Of a stretch of DNA of 64,000 nt, positions 33,174 to 42,420 are shown piece by piece. Origin of the DNA: Aldrovandia affinis (Eukaryota > Chordata > Actinopteri > Notacanthiformes > Halosauridae); contig JAINUG010000176.1 in the NCBI GenBank assembly GCA_029706075.1, forward strand, positions 1,240,001 to 1,304,000, given 5' to 3'. The first letter of the stretch is position 1. Every line of letters begins with the position of its first letter. The translations under genes were made by a program, and so were the position numbers. Under the pieces are notes generated by a model. It did no database searches and was not told the DNA's origin. It saw only the letters and a list, made by a program, of their open reading frames with translations.

Positions 33174-35044
33174 CTTTCAAAACTGGATTTCTAATGGTGG
33201 TTTGGATTGATATGTCATCATGTTTTCTTTCAGTCACACTTTACTGAATACAAAAGTGGCCATCTGCTAATGAATAATGGATAAGTATGATAAATAGCCC
33301 CTTTTCTGCTTAAATGTGGGCTCCCTACTCAATACCCCGGAGAACACCTTGGAGAACAGCTGTAATTATATTTTATAATATTTACATTTTGGATAATACC
33401 ATATGGGATAATACTGTATGTAGTAATATTCTGGGCAGCAACTTCTGAGCACTCCCACATATCTGCCAACTGAAAATGTTAACTGCGCTTTGATTTGGGC
33501 TTGTCCAAAAAAAAATTGTCAGAGGAAACTGGTGGGTTGTGAGGTGCATGTGAAACATTACACATTGGGGCCTGGATTCAATCAACATTTATCAACTTTT
33601 GCTTTTAAATAGTAAAATTTGCCTGAAAATCAACCAATAAATGCCTAAGTGACAAAATTACTGTTTTGCATCTCTAGACTAAAAATTTGTGTTTTGAATT
33701 GAAGAGGGCAGTCCACAATGGGAATGGTCAAATATCGCCCAATATGTTCACCAATCTTATAAAACACTATAGATAAAACATGTTAATGGATTTTATTTGA
33801 AATAGTTATTAGGGGTGCCAATAATTGTGATATATATTTTTTATTGTTAAAGAAAATATGTTTCTCGGAAACAATTGTATTAGTTCAAAATTATACTGTA
33901 AGTACTGAAAACAGAAGTGTGAGTAATTGTGACACATCTTTTGGGGGAAAGAAATACTATTATTACTAAATACTAAATACTATATTATTAAATATTAATT
34001 GTATTAGTATAAAATAATATAATTTCCTTTTTTGTATTGTTTATTTTATACAGCCTTCTTTTTCAAGGGTGTGAATAATAACTCCTTAATAATCATTAAA
34101 CACGTCAGAATTTATATTTCCACAAAATACTTGAAATATTAATGCAATTAATTGTGCAGAATACTCTAGTCCATAACATATATGATATGCTCTAATGTTA
34201 GTAGTTTAAATAACTTTTACTTTGAAAATTGTATTTTGATCTCAAAAGCGGGATTGCTTTATCCCTAAAATGCTGCATTAATCAAGTATAATGATATTCC
34301 TGAATTCAATTATTTTCTTGGAGAATATTACATTTAATTAATTTCATAGTATAAAGTTGGAGACAGGCAAATGTTTTGGACAGAAGCTCTCTTGCCCTTT
34401 ACAAAAAGCTCCTGCCTTCTGCCCAGGCACCTCAGATTTCAGGCCACACCTTTTCCTGTTTTGTGGATTTTCAGTCCTTATGAGCATAAGTTGGATCCTT
34501 GTGAGGATAAAATAAATAAATAACTAAACCCCTTGAATTTGACTGTAGAGTTGTTTTGCAATAAGGAGTGGAGCTGGAAGGTCTCCCTGCATATTCATGC
34601 ACAGCAAACAGGAAGCACCACCAGCATGTGGTATATTGTCTAACAGATGGCTAGATTTATCTTATGTGTATTTATTATTATTGTTGTCTGTATGTGTGTG
34701 TGTGTGTATGCATGTGTGTGAGATATAGAGAAAGAGTGTCAGTGAAATTGTTGATGGGATTTTAATTATTACACGTGCATGTGTAATAATAATAGTAATA
34801 CTACTAATAATAATGATTATGTTATTATAATTCTAATATCATCAACCATTTAATTTAGTAGATTATCTGGTTCAGTCCTACTTACATGGCCATCATGGAA
34901 ATATATCAAATACAGTGCAGTTACAGGGATAAGGCATAGGTAATAGCAAGTAATGTATCAGTGATTTGATTAAGAGTCAAACTGAATAGTAATATATGTA
35001 CAGTAACTATTTTTGTAGCGTGCACATAGTGCTGTAGAGGGATC
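33174..35044. other. No gene recognised; very AT-rich DNA
   Basis: Strongly AT-rich with short poly-A/T and TTA runs and a short (GT)n near 34,692-34,710. No exon is supported. Confidence 0.4.
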
Positions 35045-35397
35045 TGTGGAAGGCGTCGGTCTCAGCAGCTAATCAGGACGATTAGCGGCCACGCCTACTG
35101 GCAGAGCAGTAAGCGCACACAGTCTATAATAATTACAACTGTGTGCTTTAAGACGGGTTCCCTTCAGTAGGAGGCGTTTGAGAGGTCAGACCCTTGATTG
35201 ATAAAACCACAGGAAAAGTGAAAGAAAAGTGAAAGAAAAGTCAAAGAAAAGGGTATTTTCATTTAGTTACCCGAAAGCTTCTAATCAGGACGATTAGCGG
35301 CCACGCAACTAGGTAACGGGTTTGTTTGGGTTTATTAGTGTTTATTATTTTACGCTCCGGGTTTTGTTGGGTTTATTAGTGTTTATTATTTTAAAAG
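35045..35397 (+). repeat. Partial LTR-like copy related to 31,956 with internal duplications
   Basis: Begins TGTGGAAGGCGTCGGTCTC, like the LTR at 31,956, then diverges. The 26-bp segment at 35,069-35,094, which contains CTAATC...GATTAG, recurs exactly at 35,281-35,306. A 25-bp unit (35,328-35,352) recurs at 35,369-35,393. The right end abuts a Tc1 fragment. Boundaries are uncertain. Confidence 0.5.
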
Positions 35398-35660
35398 GCA
35401 CACACCTGTCTAAGATCCCACAGTTGACAGTGCATGTCAGAGTAAAAACCAAGCCATGAAGTCCTAGGAACTCTCCATAGACCTCCGAGATAGAATTGTG
35501 TTGAGGCATAGATCTGGGGAAGGGTATAAAAACATTGCTAAAGCATTGAAAGCACCCAGGAGAACAGTGGGCTCCATCATTGTGAAATGGAGTAAGTTTG
35601 GAACCACCACAACTCTTCTTAGAGCTGCCCGTCTGGCCAAACTAAGAAACCGGGCAAGTG
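35398..35660 (+). mobile_element. Tc1-like transposase fragment (family B)
   Basis: From 35,498 the frame encodes LRHRSGEGYKNIAKALKAPR, then RTVGSIIVKWSKFGTTTTLL and RAARLAKL, the N-terminal helix-turn-helix (PAIRED-like) DNA-binding part of a Tc1 transposase. The upstream part matches the UTR of the copy at 48,125-49,021. Similarity ends after RLAKLRNRA. The rest of the open frame is unrelated. No terminal repeat is seen. Confidence 0.75.
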
Positions 35661-36560
35661 TGAAATTATTCATTCTTATCCTTCTGGTCAAAGAAAGAGA
35701 CAGGGATGGGGGTGAAAGCAACAGTCTCTGTGTACAGCCATCACTTCTGCCTGACCCAGTCTTCCTGTGGCCCATTCGCATATGTTATTACAGCAGGTCA
35801 GTGCCCAAACATCCAAAAGACAACAAGGGTGTAGACGCACAGTCTCGACCAGACAGCGGTCAGCCCTCTCTAGGCCTTGTGCCACAGCTATCATGCCTTT
35901 GCACATTGGCGTTTACCGAGATATGTCAGAGTGCACTGTGACTGCTGTTTTCTGGTTTAGGATCACAGTAAGTTCAAAACAAAGTTATCTTTCTGATAAG
36001 GGGGTGCACAACGTGGGCCAATTCATTTTGGGATTTAATGCCAACTTCTGCTCTTAATTATTATTAATCATGTATTTGATTAGACATTTTTCATCAATTC
36101 AGGAGCTATAGCTGCACATCGATGGTGAAAATGTTTTACTGTGGTCCGATATAGGAGGGAATCAACATTAGTGTATACAGCTGTTTAGAAAATTAAGCCA
36201 GTGTAATCGGTTGTTATAAAAACCAGCATACACACCAGTCCTCCAGGCCTGGAGTTGTCCACCCCTGTTCTACAGGGAGCCTCATCAAAGCAGACTTAAC
36301 CATACAGCTTCCTCTGTATGATTAAAACCCACAACAGAAGCCATCTACCACTGGATGCATGCTGATCATAAACAAACAACTCCATGAATATTCATTAAAG
36401 ACTAAAAACACACAAGCATGCAGAAGCAGCCAACAGCAACTCAAAGAGACACTACACTTCTGCTGATAAATCGATCAGAGACTACCACACTCAGGTAAAT
36501 CTAAAAATGGGGAAAATGAAAGCAAGTTTTATCTACAATCCTTTGAAAAGAGCCAGCGAA
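35661..36560. other. No gene recognised
   Basis: Includes a fragment of a common fish repeat near 36,230-36,265 (ccagtcctccaggcctggag). The open frame at 35,767-36,057 shows no family motif. Confidence 0.35.
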
Positions 36561-36597
36561 TGGTGGCCTAGTGAAAGAAGAGATGAAGGGGACTCAC

Positions 36598-37167
36598 GGT
36601 TGTGAAGTCGCGGTGGCTGCATTCCTGTCCCTGGAAGCGGCAGTAGAGCATCATCTCCTCCAGGTCATGGCCCACACGCTCGGTGAACTCCTCCATGCTG
36701 AAGGGTTTGGGCTTGTAGCCCGTGAAGTTGGCACGTCCCGCCAAGAACTCCAGAACCTCGGGCTCAGCCAGGTGGGGGTCCTGCACGCGCAGGTGCACGT
36801 CCAGGAGTGCCAGCAGCTCACCAGCATGGTACAAGTCATTGCGGGTGAGATTGGCGAAGCGGTAGGGGTTGAGGTTGCAGACGGTCACTACAGGGAAGAC
36901 CAGGCTCCCGGAGACCACGGCGTCCATGCTGAGGATGTGTGGATAAGAGAAGAAGAAGGCCAAGCGTTCAGCACTCTCCAGAGCCAGCAGGGCCAGCGAG
37001 GCCAGGAGGGTGGCTGCCCACAGCAGGTGGCGCAGCGTGAGGGGCCCATACGCAAAGACGAAGCGCAGGCCGTGCAGTGTGCTGCGGTAGGCGAACAGTT
37101 GCCAGGAGGAGGGCCAGAGGTTGTCCCCGCTGACCTCGCTCCCGCAGCTCTCTTTCAGGTCCATCAT
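36598..37167 (-). CDS. asic2: First coding exon of an acid-sensing ion channel, ASIC2-like
   Basis: 190 codons read from the ATG at 37,167 (the second ATG, 37,164, gives the more usual MDLKES start). The exon ends ...CSHRDFTT, followed by a GTGAGTCC donor at 36,597, in phase 0. It holds the cytosolic N-terminus (WPSSWQLFAYRSTLHGLRFV), transmembrane segment 1 (about residues 50-70, LLWAATLLASLALLALES) and the start of the extracellular domain (SLVFPVVTVCNLNPYRF, NDLYHAGELLALLDVHLRV, YKPKPFSMEEFTERVGHDLE). ASICs are trimeric proton-gated sodium channels of neurons. The MDLKES start and LLDVHL-DPHLAEPEVLE wording favour ASIC2 over ASIC1 or ASIC4. The remaining exons are not recognised in the window and should lie at lower coordinates or outside. 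No break is seen. Confidence 0.88.
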
Positions 37168-37260
37168 GGCGCCGCCCCCTCTGCCACACCCCCCTCGAGC
37201 CTGGGAGCCCTGGCCTAGCTGCTGTACTGCAGGAGAGAGATAGAGAGAGGGAGGAAATTA
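37168..37260 (-). promoter_or_regulatory. 5' leader of the asic2-like exon
   Basis: GC-rich leader directly upstream of the ATG, with the start in a favourable context (GGCGCCATGATGG). I cannot place a transcription start or an upstream exon. Confidence 0.4.
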
Positions 37261-38482
37261 GTGATGATGATCTCTGTCCCCTTCCTCACTTACTCGTTAC
37301 AGAGAAAGGGAGATAGAAAGACAGGGAGAAAGGACACCCCCCTACATTTTCCTTCCCCTTACATCAATCAACTCACCCACTACCCCTTGATAGTTCCTCA
37401 TGTTGCCTATTCCCCCTCCTCTCTCTTTCTCCCTCTCTCTCTCTCTCCACAACTCTTTCCCTCTCCTCTTAGAGTGAGGGGAAAAAAGCTAAAAATGGAA
37501 AGGGGGTGTTGAGGAGAGAACGACTCTGTGGTGGATCCAACGTGAAAGAGATAGTAAGACATTCAAGTCTTACGCCAGTCAAAGACACTTCTAATCTCTT
37601 TTTCAAATATGAACACATACATACACGCACACAGAAATACAAACATACACACTCTCTCATATGCACAGCTCTCTCTGGTCCTCCCTATTTTACTGATGAC
37701 TAGTTTAAGCACCTTTCGTTCAGCCAAACAAAATGACATCCAGCCTGCGAGTGTGTATGCGTGCGTGCGTGCTTGTGTGTGTGTGTGTGTGTGTGTGTGT
37801 GGGAGAGGGGGTTGGGGGAATGGAGCTTGATGTTCAGCACCGCCAGTTAGTCGAGCATGCCAGTCCTGACTCCTCCTGCTTCTCTCTGGCCAGCTGCCGC
37901 TGCTCGCTCTTTTCTTCCCCACTCGTCAGCGGAAGCAGCGAACAACAGTGGAGAGAGAAGGCATGCACACACACACACACACACACACACAGAGTGCGTG
38001 AGAGAGAGAGAGAGCACACACACACCACTCTATACAGGAGACTCCATCTGAATATTTTTCTATTGTTTTTTCTCACGCTCTTGTCCACCCTCCCCTTATT
38101 CCACCTCAAGCAACTAAATGAATGAGAGATTGATGCAGTTAGTTGGAGATGAATAGTGGGATGTGGGGTGGCACACACAAGGAAACAAAAGATTGGGTAA
38201 GACAGGGAAGGAAAAAGGGGAGAGAGGAGAAGTTAGAGGGAAGAGAGGTGATGACAGAAACTGTCGCTGATGTCATGGCGGGAAACGTACGAGTATGCCT
38301 TGCCATGTGAGGTGGGCAAACCCCAAACACTGGAAAGCAGTGAGGATGAGAAAACCCATGGCAGGACACTGAAAGACGCTGATGGACGGGTAAAGGTAAA
38401 TCGATAAATGTCCATCAGTCCATTGATCCAACATGTCAGAGACACTAGCGATAGATAGATGGGGTGGGAGCATCGGCATTGC
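37261..38482. repeat. Simple-repeat-rich upstream region of asic2
   Basis: Holds a (CT)n tract (37,418-37,447), a (GT)n run (37,771-37,801), a (CA)n run (37,966-37,991), a (GA)n run (38,000-38,014) and purine-rich stretches up to 38,240. No exon is recognised. Confidence 0.7.
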
Positions 38483-38486
38483 GTGT

Positions 38487-38899
38487 TGTAGCAGGGTGGC
38501 AGGGGTGGCCACCATGCCAGGTGGTGAGTGGACCAAACCAAAAAAAATCCAATAGGCCAACAGCCACTTTATTATCTTTATACAAAGAAAATAAAACAAA
38601 ACACAAAAATACAGCAGTTAAATCAAAACTATGCAATGGAGGGAAACGGCAACCGAAAACCCACACTTCTGCCTCCATGCCATGAAAAACTTCCTTCAGG
38701 CATGGCAGGCTGTGCTTTTATAATGGCCTAACGAAGGTAATGGCTCACAGCTGAGTTGATTGCTCATTAGCCAAAGGTGAGCCTACCTGTAAGTGAGGCT
38801 ACTGCTGTTCAAGGTCTTGTAGTACTCTCCAAGCTTTGGGAGGGAACAGGAGCACTTGACAGCAGCTAAAAGGGAGGCATAGCCCTCTCTAGTGTCACA
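38487..38899 (-). mobile_element. Solo LTR, 413 bp, with 4-bp TSD
   Basis: Plus strand TGTAGCAGGG...TAGTGTCACA flanked by GTGT (38,483-38,486 and 38,900-38,903). On the minus strand it starts TGTGACACTAGAGAGGGC, has a TATA box CCATTATAAAAGCACAG (about 38,712-38,728) and an AATAAAGTGG poly(A) signal near 38,563-38,573, then ends CA. This order fixes the orientation. No internal retrotransposon sequence is adjacent. Confidence 0.72.
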
Positions 38900-39251
38900 G
38901 TGTATAAAGGGATCGAAAGGGAGAGATGGGGAAGTGGTAATTTGGTCATGCGTTCACAAAATAATAAAGTTCAGAGACTGAGAGAGGCAGATGGGGCACA
39001 GACAGTGGGCAGCTATGTGTTTAAAGCATACTCACAGAGTCTCTTCCTGTCCTGCTCTGCTATCAGGTCAACAGCCCCTTCTTTCTTCACACCCACACTC
39101 ACACAACAGACAGATGTTCTGTCTTCCTCAGAAGATATGTAGCTCTTCAGAGCAGACTTTAGATACTTTACCCCTTTAGATACCAGTAAAATTCCTGCAA
39201 ACTACTGACAATTTAAAAGGGGGAAAAAAATTATTTAATAGGATTGTACAT

Positions 39252-39460
39252 CAGGGTTATTCAAGTCTACTCTTGGCCCATGTGGCCCGTTGATCAAAAT
39301 AAAAAAAGAATGTGCAGGTCTGCATCTGCACAGTGTCAGCATACCTCCCACTAGTGACAGAATAATAAGCAATATCTATGCATATTTTAAGGCCTCTACT
39401 TTGTTGACCCATTTTTTACAAAGAATCTGGTCCCCTGGAATAAGTAGTTGAAGAACCCTG
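39252..39460. mobile_element. Short hAT-type MITE, 209 bp
   Basis: TIRs CAGGGTTATTCAAGT and (reverse complement) CAGGGTTCTTCAACT. Flanking 8-bp repeats TTGTACAT (39,244-39,251) and TTGTACGT (39,461-39,468) differ at one base. No coding capacity. Confidence 0.8.
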
Positions 39461-39468
39461 TTGTACGT

Positions 39469-41982
39469 GTTTGCTAGTAACATTTTTAGCTGATTTGTCA
39501 AGGATCTGCAGGAGTGTTTTCAAATTTTACCCACATCTAAATCTAAAGTATTTCAGATAAATATTTTAAACAGGTCTGCTTCAAAGAGCTTAACATGTGC
39601 TAAGGTGTGCATACAATCATATAAGAGCCACCTGACATACAGAGTTTTTGAGCAATGACACAGTGACTTACTTAGTGAAACATCGTAAAACAATCCAATT
39701 CAAAGGACTCAGTTGAGTCCTTTTATAGGACTAGTGTCTATGGTTGAGCCAAACTGTAACTGTGAAACAAAACCCTACCTGGTTAAATAAAGGTATTTAA
39801 ATTATATGTGTTTTTAGATGTTTGAAAGGCATCTTCCTCCACACAGCGAAACACACTTCCACGCCTTGATAAGCACTTCATGTGTCAGACCACAGCGGCC
39901 TTTTCAGTGAGGCTATTAAAGTCTTGAATGATGCTTTTGAAAATGCACAGCATTGGATCTCCTGCCTAGTGTGAGTTAAGATCTCACTAATAGTCTTACT
40001 GAAAATCCTGGCTTACTGGCAATTTCTCTCAAACATTAGGAAGTAAATCTTGAAACAAGCAGATGCCAGTGCGATCCGGGACATAGAAGTTGAAAACCCA
40101 AATCAAATCTTTTTGGGTTGAACTGAGAAGATTTAAGAAAAAGTTCAAACAGGACACAAAAAACCCTGACGATCTGGAAAATCTGTTGCACTGCGCTGTC
40201 CTAACGGATTTTGAAGAATGGCAATGGGGGAACGTCTGACATCAGCTCAGAGTCTTACACATCCTCATTGTTAATGAATTAATCACTGGATTTCTTTAGT
40301 CCACCAGAAGTCTTCAAAAGGAAAGCCCTAGCTGCTAAGAGAAGAGGAAAGAGAAATGGCAAATACAGAAGAACCGCACAAGAGGGACCCTAGTGTATAA
40401 CTTGTCAGGTAAATCCCTCTCTGAAACTGATACAAAAATCTTGAGGTTATCTTTTAATCCTACTACCAAAATGATCCATTCACAATGAAAGTGTAACTGT
40501 TTAAACAAAATGTTAATTATACAGCCCATAATGGTAAGGTCCAACAAATGAATACTGATCGAAATACAGTACAATACATAACTCTTTTGTAAATACCTTT
40601 TGTTGAATAGTGGCTCGGGATGTTGATACTATGTAAAGACCAAGAGCATTGATAGCGTTGATAGAGACCTGAGTTTCTATAAGAAATTGTAACAAGCCTG
40701 TTCTCAAATGTATAAGCCTTATGTCCAGACAGTCCCACAGAAATATAGATAATGGTTTGTGGTCAACATAGGACTACAAGTTTTTGTATAATTCCAATGC
40801 AAAAAATACCTGTTTTACACTCTCAAGATAGTCAATTTATAGAATCTCCACTGTCTCATGTCCATATGTAGCAGGGATCAGTTCTCTTACTGAGAATCTA
40901 TCTCAATATATTGACCATTACAGCTCCAAAAACATTGGCATCCTACCTAAGGGACATGTACTTGATGTACAAAAAGTTGCTTTGCTACCTTCTATTTCTC
41001 CAATTGACTGGTTGGTAACACTAGATGCATCTAGCCTTGTATCTATACCAAAAAAAGAAACAACCTACTTCTCAGCCAGTTGATGATTATGAAAACCAAG
41101 CAATGCATTTGCATAGAGAAAGTTCAAATGACCAGCAGAGACCTTAAATAAACATATCCTAACAAGAGGCTTATTGACAATGTATTTTGGATACAAGGTC
41201 TTCAGGGATGAATGAGGATTTTGAATTATTCTGTTTTCTGTAGATGCTCTAGATGCTCGCGGTCCAGATGGTTTGTACATGAAACTTGCAATGTTTAGTG
41301 GAGCCAACATTGAAAATCGCGAAATAAAATGACATTCCAATAATTATTTTCGGTTTGGATTCTAGATGGTTTTTGAATGTTTAGTCAACATCATGACATT
41401 CCATCGGGATTATTTTGAGTGCAGCAGGATTGCTGGATCCCAGGGGAGACATTGGGTGACGAGTCTGTGACCCATAGTCAATTTTCACCGCTCAAATTCT
41501 CTTGGTACACTGCAAAAACACAGGAATGGCAGAGACTACCTGGGCTGCCTGAGAGATCTAACCCACCATACTCACCTCATATAGACACAGAAGCAAATGC
41601 AGCAAGTGTAACATGCACACATGGTTCATTTACTGTGCCTACATAACTGAAACCCAGTCCTCCAGGGGAATAATTTTATATTGTATCCTGGATCTTCCAC
41701 CTTGGCCCTCATGGATAAAAACTCTCTCATTTATACTTAATAAATCCACTCATAAACAAAGAGCAATTACCTGAATTACCATTTAATCAGAAGACAAACA
41801 CATGGGATTGAACATTTGCAAAGCCTCTTTTGTCAAAGAACGGTTAATTGTTGAATTTCACTTTAATCATAAAGGGCCATAATGATTGCCAGTAGACCAC
41901 TACTATAAAAAAATTGTCAGAACGGTGAAGTTTGAATAAAAATAGTCTATTCCCTGAATCCAGTAGCCTTAACAGTCAAATA
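39469..41982. other. No confident gene; one exon-like remnant
   Basis: Mostly AT-rich. At 39,766-39,800 there is a common fish repeat end (cctggttaaataaaggt). At about 40,110-40,235 the plus strand reads RFKKKFKQDTKNPDDLENLL then HCAVLTDFEEWQWGNV with a stop, and at about 40,290-40,392 LDFFSPPEVFKRKALAAKRR then GKRNGKYRRTAQEGP with a stop. These look less random than their surroundings, but I recognise no family. Confidence 0.35.
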
Positions 41983-42420
41983 TGTGGTTCTGTGTAGCTC
42001 AGTTGGTAGAGCATACATTTTACATTTACATTTTAAGCATTTAGCACACGCTCTTATCCAGAGCGACTTACAAGATGTGCATTAATACAAGGTAAGAACA
42101 ATCATAGTTAGCGCACAAGATCAGTGCAGTGATACAGCAATAGACATCATTGCAGGCGTCTGCGTATCATACCTGTAACACTGGGAAAGAAAAGGTTAGT
42201 GTTTTTTTTTAAATAGTGTAGAACAAGTAAACAGTGGTGACGACAGATTGACTGGATGGACAGTGTTCAGTGGTAGTGGAGCATGGCGTTGGCAACGCTT
42301 AGGTTGTGGGTTCAATTCCCACTGGGACCACATATACTGAAAAATGTATGCATTCACTACTGTAAGTTGCTTTGGATAAAAGTGTCTGCTAAATGCCATA
42401 TAAAAATGCTCTTGTTTACA
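41983..42420 (+). repeat. tRNA-derived SINE split by an L2 tail
   Basis: The head gttctgtgtagctcagttgg (A-box region) and tagagcat continue, after an insertion, with ggcgttggcaacgcttagg, then the B box ggttcaattcc (42,309-42,319) and the tail gctttggataaaagtgtctg with ctaaatg. The tail carries a CTTT-GGATA-AAAG hairpin (42,370-42,382), shared with L2 LINEs, so the SINE uses the L2 machinery (known for UnaSINE/UnaL2-type pairs). It is a retroposon, not a working tRNA gene. Confidence 0.8.
42015..42278 (-). mobile_element. L2-clade LINE 3' tail inserted in the SINE
   Basis: Minus-strand 3' UTR like that at 56,715-57,000 (tcttatccagagcgactta, gtgcattaatacaaggtaag, gcaggcgtctgcgtatcat). It is flanked by the 6-bp duplication GAGCAT (42,009-42,014 and 42,279-42,284). 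Hairpin CGCTCT-GGATA-AGAGCG at 42,049-42,065. Only about 260 bp were inserted, a strongly 5'-truncated copy. Confidence 0.82.

Noticed and set aside
35498-35941. 147-codon plus-strand frame as one gene
   Set aside because: Only its first ~55 codons match a Tc1 transposase. The rest reads through unrelated sequence.
36571-37218. 215-codon plus-strand frame over the asic2 exon
   Set aside because: Antisense shadow of the well-supported asic2 exon. No splice or homology support.
41990-42330. Possible tRNA gene
   Set aside because: A-box and B-box words are present but the acceptor stem is not paired, the body is split by an insertion and the tail is LINE-like. It is a SINE.
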